Shown here: piece after piece, positions 1-5,919 of the stretch
Position numbering within the stretch: the stretch's first letter is position 1
Layout of the letters: the number at the start of each line of letters is the position of its first letter
Assembly (NCBI GenBank): GCA_023398855.1
Contig: JAEWRS010000291.1
Span: forward strand, 1 to 7,798
Reading direction: 5' to 3'
Length of the DNA stretch: 7,798 nt
From: Bacillota bacterium
Lineage (GTDB): Bacteria > Bacillota > Clostridia > Lachnospirales > Lachnospiraceae
Made by a program: the position numbers and the translations under genes
Notes under the pieces: model-generated
The model's input: the letters and a program-made list of their open reading frames with translations, nothing else
What the model was told of the DNA's origin: nothing
Database searches by the model: none

Positions 1-439
1 TGAGATTTGTTCCACATCTATTACAAATCCCCTTACAGTTATCACTGCAGAGAACCTTCATAGGCAGGTTCAGTATGAGTTCATCACAAACCAACTGGTC
101 TACATCCAGATTATAACCGTTAACATATGGCTGTTCTTCAAAATCTTCTACTATCCCCGTATCCGTTTCACTTAAATCAAGAGCACGGATCACTTGAAAA
201 TCCAAATCAACACGTACTGGCTCCAGGCATCGGTCACATGGAATAAGCAAAGCGAGCTTCGCCTTTCCTTCCACCTCCAGCCTCTTGTCCCCCAGATTCA
301 TAATCCGCAGCAGCACAGGTTCTGCATCCACCACCTCATAATCACCATAAGGACCATGATAGACTTTCATTTCAATTTCGGGGGTATAAGTTTTATCTTT
401 CCCTTCCAGGGTAAACAACTCAGTTAGATTAATAAGCAT
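1..439 (-). CDS. yceD: DUF177 / YceD family protein, 3' end cut by window edge
   Basis: The first 146 codons of a DUF177 (YceD, B. subtilis YlbN) protein are visible; the stop lies beyond base 1. The ATG at 439 follows AGGAG (446-450) at a 6-nt spacing. The protein opens with MLINLTELF and has a beta-rich middle, a C68-x2-C71 pair in a 'PCDRCLEP' motif, an acidic stretch (residues 89-103), and near the cut a cysteine cluster C131, C135, C139, C142 ending in 'RCGTNL'. These cysteine pairs are typical of the Gram-positive branch of the family and suggest metal binding, which is inference. Family members usually precede rpmF (ribosomal protein L32) and are linked to 23S rRNA or ribosome maturation, so rpmF is expected just outside the window. 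It lies 147 bp downstream of ackA on the same strand but has its own strong promoter. Confidence 0.93.
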   Translation of the reverse strand, partial: MLINLTELFTLEGKDKTYTPEIEMKVYHGPYGDYEVVDAEPVLLRIMNLGDKRLEVEGKAKLALLIPCDRCLEPVRVDLDFQVIRALDLSETDTGIVEDFEEQPYVNGYNLDVDQLVCDELILNLPMKVLCSDNCKGICNRCGTNL

Positions 440-466
440 ACTAGTCTCCTAATACGCACCTATGTT

Positions 467-495
467 ATTATACATACGGGTGCTACATTTGTCAA
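467..495 (-). promoter_or_regulatory. Consensus sigma-A promoter of the DUF177 gene
   Basis: On the minus strand a perfect -35 box TTGACA (490-495) is separated by 17 bp from a perfect -10 box TATAAT (467-472). Transcription would start near 460, giving a leader of about 20 nt that holds the AGGAG site. A full match to consensus suggests strong, growth-related expression, as expected for a ribosomal protein operon (inference). Confidence 0.85.
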
Positions 496-513
496 CAAAT
501 ATTTCCATATTTG
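487..513. repeat. Two overlapping inverted repeats at the -35 region
   Basis: Two perfect palindromes share bases 496-500. The first (487-500) has 6-bp arms, ATTTGT and ACAAAT, around a 2-bp centre and covers the whole -35 box. The second (496-513) has 7-bp arms, CAAATAT and ATATTTG, around TTCC and abuts the -35 box on its upstream side. The position fits an operator or activator site, but no known regulator consensus matched by eye. The sequence is AT-rich, so chance is possible. Confidence 0.4.
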
Positions 514-586
514 AATGTGAATGATTCAAGGGAATTTTCTTTCAGCCTTTGTACCATACACAACATCGTGTACCATTTCACCCGAT

Positions 587-1780
587 TTATACAAGAGCTT
601 TTGTTTCTCTTGCAATAGCCAGTTCTTCATTCGTGGGAATGACACATACCTTTACCTTGGAATCAGGTGTGGAAATCATAACACGCTTTCCTCTTGCCTT
701 ATTGATTTCCGGATCAATGGTAATGCCAAGATAACCTAAATACTCGCAGACAGCACCTCTGATTGGTTTGTCATTTTCACCGACACCTGCTGTAAATACA
801 ATTGCATCCACACCGTTCATGGCTGCAACATAGGCACCGATGTATTTTGCCACACGGTAAATAAATGCCTGAATAGCGATATCTGCCAGATGGTTGCCTT
901 CTCCCTGTGCCTTCTGCACATCGCGGAAATCGCTGGAAATGCCGCCGGACATTCCGAGAATACCGGATTTCTTATTTAAGATATCCAATACTTCATTCAC
1001 GCTCTTGCCTTCCTTATTGCAGATAAACTGAACAACAGCAGGATCAATATCACCGCTTCTGGTTCCCATGATCAGACCCTCTAAAGGAGTCAGACCCATG
1101 CTGGTATCCACACACTTGCCGCCAATGGAGGCTGAAATACTGGCTCCATTCCCTAAATGGCATACAATTACCTTGCCGTTCTGAGAATCCAGATCACAAT
1201 AGCTTAATGCTTCCTTAGATACAAATTTATGGCTTGTTCCATGGAAGCCATAACGGCGAATGCTGTATTTTTCATAGTATTCATGAGGAATCGCATACAT
1301 GGAAGCCTTTTCAGGCATACCCATACCAAAAGATGTATCAAATACTGCTACATTAGGCACTCCAGGCACTGCGTCTTCACATGCCTCAATTCCTACCAGG
1401 TTAGCCGGATTATGCAAAGGCCCTAAATCAAAGCAGTCACGGATTACTCTTTTTACATCTTCATTAACCACAATGGAATCGCTGTAAATCGTTCCGGCAT
1501 GGAGAACCCGGTGTCCTACTGCAGAAATTTCACTGGTATCCTTGATTACACCGTATTCCGGATTAACCAATGCAGCCATAACAAGCTTAATAGCAACGGT
1601 ATGGTTCGGCATCTCTTTTTCAACTACCATTTCTTCTTTTCCTTCTGCCTTGTGGGACAGCTTGGAACCGTTAATGCCGATTCTCTCGCATAAGCCTATT
1701 GCCAGGACTCCCTCGTTCTCCATATCAATCAGCTGATATTTTAAGGAAGAGCTTCCGCAGTTAATAACTAAAATTTTCAT
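587..1780 (-). CDS. ackA: Acetate kinase
   Basis: AckA (397 aa, the usual length) transfers phosphate between acetyl phosphate and ADP, giving acetate and ATP in the cytoplasm; this is the substrate-level phosphorylation step of acetate fermentation. Signatures of the ASKHA-fold family are complete: N7 in 'VINCGSSSLKYQL', R91 in 'GHRVLHAG', D148 in 'VFDTSF', H180 in 'GFHGTSH', 'HLGNGAS' at 208-214, R241 in 'GTRSGDIDP', 'GVGEN' at 332-336 and the C-terminal 'PTNEEL' with E385. The ATG at 1780 is 17 bp after the pduL stop. An AAAGGAG motif (1793-1799) overlaps that stop with a 12-nt spacing, and a second AAAGGA lies only 2 nt from the ATG, so translation is probably coupled to pduL. No intrinsic terminator follows the stop, so some transcripts may run on into the DUF177 gene. 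Confidence 0.98.
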   Translation of the reverse strand: MKILVINCGSSSLKYQLIDMENEGVLAIGLCERIGINGSKLSHKAEGKEEMVVEKEMPNHTVAIKLVMAALVNPEYGVIKDTSEISAVGHRVLHAGTIYSDSIVVNEDVKRVIRDCFDLGPLHNPANLVGIEACEDAVPGVPNVAVFDTSFGMGMPEKASMYAIPHEYYEKYSIRRYGFHGTSHKFVSKEALSYCDLDSQNGKVIVCHLGNGASISASIGGKCVDTSMGLTPLEGLIMGTRSGDIDPAVVQFICNKEGKSVNEVLDILNKKSGILGMSGGISSDFRDVQKAQGEGNHLADIAIQAFIYRVAKYIGAYVAAMNGVDAIVFTAGVGENDKPIRGAVCEYLGYLGITIDPEINKARGKRVMISTPDSKVKVCVIPTNEELAIARETKALV

Positions 1781-1797
1781 ATTCCTTTGATTCTCCT

Positions 1798-2367
1798 TTA
1801 TTTTAAAATTTCACCGTACTGTTCCCTGCCGCAGCCTGCTGCATTAGATTCATCTGTATCAATGTGCATGGCCAAAGCATAATTATCATTTACACGAACA
1901 ACTACATCTCCGAAAATCAGGTTTCTTCCATTCGCTTCCACTTTTACTGAAACAATTTCACTGTCTTTTACACCAAGCTGCTCTGCTTCTGCGGGTGTTG
2001 CGTGAATATGACGTTTTGCAATGATCACGCCCTCTGTTATTTCAATTTCACCAGCTGGTCCAATAATTTTGCAGGCACCGCTGCCGGTAATATCACCGGA
2101 TTCTCTTAAAGGTGCAGCAATTCCAATGGAACGGGCATCGGTCATGGAAAGTTCTATCTGAGTCGCCTTTCTAACTGGTCCTAAAATAGAAACTCCTTTA
2201 AACTCGCCCTTAGAACCTATAACAGTTACTCTCTCTTCACTTGCATACTGGCCCGGCTGGGATAAATATTTTTTCTTTGTTAACTCATAGCCCTGTCCAA
2301 ATAAAATCTCAAGATGTTCCTGAGATAAATGTACATGACGAGCTGATGTTTCAACGATAAAGTTCAT
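1798..2367 (-). CDS. pduL: Phosphate acyltransferase, PduL type
   Basis: PduL exchanges CoA and phosphate on acyl groups (acetyl-CoA or propanoyl-CoA to the acyl phosphate), supplying the next gene product, AckA. The 189-aa protein has both PduL half-domains: 'SARHVHLS' with H11 and H13, 'LSQPGQYASEE', 'GPVRKATQIELS' with E72, 'RESGDITGS', then 'AKRHIHATPAEA' with H120 and H122, and 'MHIDTDESNAAG' with H168. By family knowledge these His and Glu residues bind two zinc ions. There is no long N-terminal encapsulation peptide, and no microcompartment shell gene in view, so a free cytosolic enzyme is likely. An upstream in-frame ATG at 2406 was not chosen: it would begin about 7 nt from the predicted transcription start with no Shine-Dalgarno, whereas 2367 has AGGAG upstream and gives the family-like start 'MNFIVETSARHVHLS'. 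Confidence 0.95.
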   Translation of the reverse strand: MNFIVETSARHVHLSQEHLEILFGQGYELTKKKYLSQPGQYASEERVTVIGSKGEFKGVSILGPVRKATQIELSMTDARSIGIAAPLRESGDITGSGACKIIGPAGEIEITEGVIIAKRHIHATPAEAEQLGVKDSEIVSVKVEANGRNLIFGDVVVRVNDNYALAMHIDTDESNAAGCGREQYGEILK

Positions 2368-2378
2368 ACCTATCTGAT

Positions 2379-2383
2379 CTCCT
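2379..2383 (-). promoter_or_regulatory. Ribosome binding site that decides the pduL start
   Basis: AGGAG on the minus strand lies 11 nt before the ATG at 2367. The spacing is slightly long, but the competing ATG at 2406 has only a weak purine run, which would fall at the very 5' end of the transcript. Confidence 0.55.
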
Positions 2384-2419
2384 GTTCTTGTAATCAATAT
2401 TTTCATTGATTCTCACTCT

Positions 2420-2448
2420 ATTCTATGTGTATTCGTTAAAATTTTCAA
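2420..2448 (-). promoter_or_regulatory. Promoter of the pduL-ackA operon
   Basis: On the minus strand TTGAAA (2443-2448) and TAGAAT (2420-2425) are separated by 17 bp; each differs from the sigma-A consensus at one position. The start would be near 2413. Within the spacer, 2428-2441 (TGTATTCGTTAAAA on the plus strand) resembles a catabolite-response element, TGWAANCGNTNWCA, with two mismatches. That would suit CcpA control of acetate genes but is weak evidence. Confidence 0.65.
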
Positions 2449-2466
2449 GTCTTGTGCTGAAATAAT

Positions 2467-2495
2467 TTGCATTTTTTGCAGAACAATAGCATAAT
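2467..2495 (+). promoter_or_regulatory. Probable promoter of tmcAL
   Basis: TTGCAT (2467-2472), a 17-bp spacer and CATAAT (2490-2495) form a plausible sigma-A promoter, with a start near 2502 and a leader of about 25 nt. Its -35 box is 18 bp from the -35 box of the divergent pduL promoter. Confidence 0.5.
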
Positions 2496-2526
2496 AGAGT
2501 ATAAAAAAAGAAAAAGGATATTTCTT

Positions 2527-3789
2527 ATGGTAAAAAATAAACATTCGCTTGCTGTTGGCATTATCGCCGAATACAACCCCTTTCACAATGGACATGCCTA
2601 CCATATCAAAAAAGCCATGGAAATGACTCAGGCAGAATATTGCATCGTAGTCATGAGTGGAGATTTTGTACAAAGAGGAGCGCCTGCTATCTATGATAAA
2701 TATACAAGGACAGCCATGGCCTTGTCCTGCGGAGCCGACCTTGTGATCGAGATTCCTTCTGTTTTTGCCTCCAGCAGTGCAGAGGACTTTGCCGCCTGCG
2801 CTGTGGCTCTCCTTAATAATCTGGGAGTGACGGATGCTTTCTGTTTTGGAAGCGAATGCGCTGATATGGAAAAACTTTCCGGTATTGCTTCTATTTTAGC
2901 CACGGAACCACCTGTTTATACGAAAGAACTGCGCAGGGAGCTGAAAAAGGGGGCCACCTTTCCGGAAGCCAGGAATCAGGCTTTACTTTCCTGCGGAATA
3001 CTAAAAGAAGAGGATGCCTCTATCCTGACTTCCCCAAACAACATCCTTGGGATTGAATACTGCAAAGCACTTTACCGGCAAAAAAGCACCATGGTTCCTG
3101 TCACCCTCTCCAGGAAAGGTTCCGGCTACCACGATACCAGTCTGACTTCCGATGGATTTAGTTCTGCAACCGGAATCCGGAAAACCCTTTATGAAAACCG
3201 AGACAGCCTAAACCAGGCTGATTTCTCGCAAATACAGGTGCCGGATCCAGTAAAACAGATGATGGCTCAGGGATATCCTGTCTTTCCTGATGATTTCAGT
3301 GCTTTGTTAAATACCTCCCTGCTGAAACTGGACTATGAAGGAATTCTATTTCAAAAATACGCCGATGTTTCGGAGGAACTGGCGTCAAGACTTTTAAAAC
3401 AACTTACGGATTTCCTTCCCTTTGAAGAACGGATCAGTCAATTAAAAACGAGGCAGTATACCTACACCCGGATCAGCCGGGCCCTTCTCCATATTGCCCT
3501 GGGGATCACCTCTCATCAGGTTGCTATGAGCCGGAATGCCGGCTATGCTCCCTATGCCCGTGTTTTAGGCTTTAGGAAAACCTCATCCTCCCTTATGGGA
3601 GAAATAAAAAAGAGAGGGAGCATCCCTCTCATCACAAAAACTGCCGACGCCCGGCTCATCCTTTCTGGTACAGCCTGGGCCATGCTCCGGCAGGATTTTT
3701 ACTGCTCCCACATTTATCAGACCATTATGCAGGACAAATATCACATTAAAATGAAAAATGAGTTTACCCATTCAGTCGTCATCTTATGA
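2527..3789 (+). CDS. tmcAL: tRNA(Met) cytidine acetate ligase TmcAL (YlbM family)
   Basis: TmcAL activates acetate with ATP as acetyl-AMP and transfers the acetyl group to the wobble cytidine (position 34) of elongator tRNA-Met, helping AUG decoding. The 420-aa product matches the family length. An N-terminal nucleotidyltransferase domain carries 'VGIIAEYNPFHNGHAYH' with the HxGH motif H20-N21-G22-H23, followed by 'MSGDFVQRG' (43-51), 'FGSE' (107-110), 'SPNNILGIEY' (169-178), 'SRKGSGYHD' (195-203) and 'SATGIRK' (213-219). The ATG at 2527 was chosen because AAAGGA (2513-2518) precedes it by 8 nt and homologues start just before this motif; an upstream in-frame TTG at 2467 lies on the -35 box. 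The stop overlaps the stop of the convergent NUDIX gene. In B. subtilis this gene (ylbM) also neighbours the DUF177-rpmF pair, so the linkage is old. Confidence 0.95.
   Translation: MVKNKHSLAVGIIAEYNPFHNGHAYHIKKAMEMTQAEYCIVVMSGDFVQRGAPAIYDKYTRTAMALSCGADLVIEIPSVFASSSAEDFAACAVALLNNLGVTDAFCFGSECADMEKLSGIASILATEPPVYTKELRRELKKGATFPEARNQALLSCGILKEEDASILTSPNNILGIEYCKALYRQKSTMVPVTLSRKGSGYHDTSLTSDGFSSATGIRKTLYENRDSLNQADFSQIQVPDPVKQMMAQGYPVFPDDFSALLNTSLLKLDYEGILFQKYADVSEELASRLLKQLTDFLPFEERISQLKTRQYTYTRISRALLHIALGITSHQVAMSRNAGYAPYARVLGFRKTSSSLMGEIKKRGSIPLITKTADARLILSGTAWAMLRQDFYCSHIYQTIMQDKYHIKMKNEFTHSVVIL
3602..3630 (-). terminator. Intrinsic terminator of the minus-strand operon, inside tmcAL
   Basis: Read on the minus strand, a perfect 8-bp stem (GAGAGGGA, loop TGC, TCCCTCTC; 3612-3630) is followed at once by six T and then ATTT (3602-3611). 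This is a textbook Rho-independent terminator for transcripts leaving the NUDIX gene, about 155 nt past its stop. It lies in the 3' part of tmcAL, over the codons of 'KKRGSIPLI'. There is no T-run after the stem on the plus strand, so it should not stop tmcAL transcription. Confidence 0.7.
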
Positions 3790-3800
3790 CGGCGGCTGAA
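3771..3800. other. Hairpin spanning the overlapping stop codons
   Basis: CGTCA (3777-3781) pairs with TGACG (3787-3791) around a TCTTA loop. TTCAG (3771-3775) can pair with CTGAA (3796-3800) beyond an asymmetric internal loop. The structure is symmetric enough to form in both transcripts but lacks a following T-run on either strand, so it is not called a terminator. Confidence 0.35.
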
Positions 3801-4290
3801 CAAATTCCTGGATTTTGTCTTTATATAGAAGAAATCTGGATTTTGGAACTACGATTCCCTTTTTCCACAATTCAAGCAGCTGCTCAAATGTAACGAATTT
3901 CGCGTCCACCACTTCTTCCTTTTGAATGGTTATGTCTTTTAAGGTAACTTTTTGCCTGGTGATATAGGTGTCAACAAAACGCTCTTTCTGGCGTATGGTA
4001 TGAATCAGAATGAGCTGTTCTTTTTCTGCCAGCACTCCAACTTCTTCCGAAAGCTCCCGAAGAGCCCCCTCCACACTTGTCTCCCCTGCCAGGGCAGAAC
4101 CACCGGTGCATTCCCACATAAGGCCATAGGGCTTATCCGGATGCCTCTTTGTCAACAAAATTTCCTGATCTTCATTTACCAGCCAGACATCTGCTACAAG
4201 ATGGTATTCCCCCTGAGCCAGCGGTATCCCCCTGACGTGAGTTTTTCCGGTAGCCACTCTGTTTTCATCATAAACATCCCAAAGCTCCAT
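3784..4290 (-). CDS. NUDIX hydrolase
   Basis: A 168-aa NUDIX protein that would hydrolyse a nucleoside diphosphate linked to another group, or a related pyrophosphate; the substrate cannot be told from sequence. The full Nudix box GX5EX7REUXEEXGU is at residues 64-86, with G64, E70, R78, E79, E82, E83 and G85 all present for metal binding and catalysis. The N-terminal 'ELWDVYDENRVATGKTHVRG' and 'EYHLVADVWLVNEDQEILLTKRHP' resemble the IPP-isomerase-like/YfcD branch, but an isomerase role is not claimed. The ATG at 4290 follows GGAGG (4299-4303) at 8 nt. It lies 37 bp after the tautomerase gene, probably on the same transcript, and its TAA overlaps the tmcAL TGA by sharing 3784-3789. Confidence 0.93.
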   Translation of the reverse strand: MELWDVYDENRVATGKTHVRGIPLAQGEYHLVADVWLVNEDQEILLTKRHPDKPYGLMWECTGGSALAGETSVEGALRELSEEVGVLAEKEQLILIHTIRQKERFVDTYITRQKVTLKDITIQKEEVVDAKFVTFEQLLELWKKGIVVPKSRFLLYKDKIQEFVQPPS

Positions 4291-4327
4291 AAGCCATTCC
4301 TCCCGACCTAAGAATCATCTGATGCAG

Positions 4328-4672
4328 TTAAAAGTTTCCGCCATTCCATCCCCAGTGATCCACTTCTTCATACTTCACATAAATTTTATCCTGCGCAATA
4401 GAAAGCACTTCCTGGTGGATGTTGCAAATTTCAGCAGTTAATTGACCATAATCATGCTCTGAAGCATGGCCGAAAAGCTTCACTTCCACAAAAGCCATCT
4501 TTGTATCATTCTTCCCTTTAAAGTAAAGAGAACAATTATCTTCAAAGCCAACCATGAGCCAGTTTTCCGACTTGCCGGGAATGAGGCTGATGGCCTGTCC
4601 AAGCCTGGTCTTTAAGGCTGTTTTTTCTTCTTCTGATAATGTAACATTTACCTTGGAATTAATAAAAGGCAT
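4328..4672 (-). CDS. MIF-like phenylpyruvate tautomerase-related protein
   Basis: A 114-aa member of the MIF (macrophage migration inhibitory factor) branch of the tautomerase superfamily, matching the usual size of about 115 aa. After Met removal the N-terminal catalytic proline (P2 in 'MPFINSKV') is free. K34 in 'IPGKSENWLMV' matches the conserved active-site lysine of MIF, and the C-terminal 'DHWGWNGGNF' matches the family ending 'GWN..F'. Family members form trimers and interconvert keto and enol forms of phenylpyruvate-like acids; the substrate of this bacterial form is unknown. There is no signal peptide, so it should be cytosolic. The start at 4672 has a near-perfect AAGGAGG (4681-4687) at 8 nt. 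A probable promoter in the 81-bp gap upstream may drive this gene and the NUDIX gene. Confidence 0.93.
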   Translation of the reverse strand: MPFINSKVNVTLSEEEKTALKTRLGQAISLIPGKSENWLMVGFEDNCSLYFKGKNDTKMAFVEVKLFGHASEHDYGQLTAEICNIHQEVLSIAQDKIYVKYEEVDHWGWNGGNF

Positions 4673-4701
4673 TGACAGCTCCTCCTTAAAGTATTTTCTA
4701 T

Positions 4702-4730
4702 ATCATACCACATATCATTAAAAATTACCA
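4702..4730 (-). promoter_or_regulatory. Possible internal promoter before the tautomerase gene
   Basis: The minus strand carries an extended -10 element, TGG followed by TATGAT (4702-4707), with only a poor -35 match (TGGTAA, 4725-4730) at 17 bp. The start would be near 4695, leaving a leader of about 22 nt with the strong Shine-Dalgarno. Confidence 0.4.
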
Positions 4731-4753
4731 TCGGCTTTCCATACGGAATCATA

Positions 4754-5911
4754 TTACAGCAGCAAGTCTGCAAGAGTCAGTTTTCCATGAAGAAAATCCA
4801 GAATCTCTCCTATCTCCCTCTGGTTGTCCTTCTTTTCTCCCTGCCTGACAGCCCGGATCAGGATATTCTTGGGAGTATGTTCCATATCAATGAATTCCAG
4901 GATCTGAGTGCGGTATCCCTGGCTTTCCAGAATTTCCGCCCTGAGAGCGTCGGTATAAAGAGCCGCCATCCGCTCCCTGATAAGTCCATATTGAAATACA
5001 GGAGCCATAAGTTCCTGGTCCATGGTCTTATTCAGCTCATGCTGACAGCAGGGGACCGACAAAATGACAGCTGCTCCCCACCGGACTGCTTTTGCCAGGG
5101 CGTAATCCGTGGCAGTATCGCAGGCATGAAGGGTCACAACCATGTCCACTTGATTCACCCCTTCATAAGAGGCAATATCCCCATGATAAAAGTTCAGTTT
5201 ATCATACCCATATCGTTCTCTCAAACGGTTGCAGTCATCAATGACCGTCTGTTTTAAATCCAGACCTATGACACGGATGGAATAACCCTTTAGTTCATGA
5301 AGATAGTAATACATAGCAAACGTGAGATAAGATTTCCCACAGCCAAAGTCAATGATCACATTTTCCCTGTTCTTATCAAGCCTTGGCAGAATATCCTCAA
5401 TAAATTCCAGAAAGCGGTTGATCTGCCGGAACTTATCATATCGTGAGGCAATAATTTTCCCTTCCTCAGTCATGACGCCTAAATCCACCAGAAACGGAAC
5501 AACCGTCCCTTCCTCTAAAATATAGGTCTTTTGTCTGTTATGCTGAGGAACAGGAGCAGGTGCTGCAATCTTCTGCTGGCGCTTCACCTTGATGCTTGGA
5601 TACCCCTTTTTACTTACCAGAACCCTTACCTGCCCCTTCCTGGAATCCAATTCCATCTGGCGCATTCTCCCATCCAGCAAATCAGCAATATAGGATAAGC
5701 ATTCCTCTGCAGAATAATTTTTATGAAAGGCCTGGTTCCCCACAAATTCCTCTGCCTGGAAAATTAAGGTTCCTTTTAGCAAAAACGGGCGTACCTTTAC
5801 CTTGGAAACGCCCTGTTTATCCGCTGGATTGCTGATGACGATCCGAAGGAGATTTTCATCTAGAAATTCCTTTCCGATCTGAATAAGATTTTCTCTTTCC
5901 TTTTGTTCCAT
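4754..5911 (-). CDS. Class I SAM-dependent methyltransferase (PF13679 type)
   Basis: A 385-aa cytosolic methyltransferase of unknown substrate. The N-terminal 160 residues form a family-specific domain of mixed strands; a basic linker with a short Ala-Pro run (about residues 109-127) precedes the catalytic half. The Rossmann part shows motif I 'VIIDFGCGKSYLTF' (185-198), the acidic SAM-ribose contact in 'IGLDLK' (215-220), 'FYHGDIAS' (241-248), then 'VVTLHACDTATDYAL' (258-272) and 'LSVPCCQHEL' (284-293). The last two are hallmarks of Methyltransf_32, the group that includes METTL25-like proteins; an RNA or protein target is inference. In-frame starts exist upstream at 5947 (ATG) and 5986 (GTG), giving up to 410 aa, but both lie in the 52-bp repeats and would add a peptide not recognised as part of the family. 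AAAGGAA (5924-5930) precedes the chosen ATG at a long spacing of about 12 nt, so the start is uncertain. Confidence 0.88.
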   Translation of the reverse strand: MEQKERENLIQIGKEFLDENLLRIVISNPADKQGVSKVKVRPFLLKGTLIFQAEEFVGNQAFHKNYSAEECLSYIADLLDGRMRQMELDSRKGQVRVLVSKKGYPSIKVKRQQKIAAPAPVPQHNRQKTYILEEGTVVPFLVDLGVMTEEGKIIASRYDKFRQINRFLEFIEDILPRLDKNRENVIIDFGCGKSYLTFAMYYYLHELKGYSIRVIGLDLKQTVIDDCNRLRERYGYDKLNFYHGDIASYEGVNQVDMVVTLHACDTATDYALAKAVRWGAAVILSVPCCQHELNKTMDQELMAPVFQYGLIRERMAALYTDALRAEILESQGYRTQILEFIDMEHTPKNILIRAVRQGEKKDNQREIGEILDFLHGKLTLADLLL

Positions 5912-5919
5912 GAAATCAG

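Noticed and set aside
551..576. Hairpin (TACAC...GTGTA on the minus strand) and a 7-bp direct repeat GTACCAT after ackA, considered as its terminator
   Set aside because: The stem is only 5-6 bp and no T-run follows, so it does not look like an intrinsic terminator.
2467..2526. Twenty additional N-terminal residues of tmcAL from an in-frame TTG
   Set aside because: The TTG is part of the probable -35 box, there is no ribosome binding site before it, and the ATG at 2527 has AAAGGA at 8 nt.
3845..3864. GGAA...TTCC followed by CTTTTT on the plus strand, as a terminator for tmcAL
   Set aside because: A 4-bp stem is too weak, and the bases are codons of the NUDIX gene.
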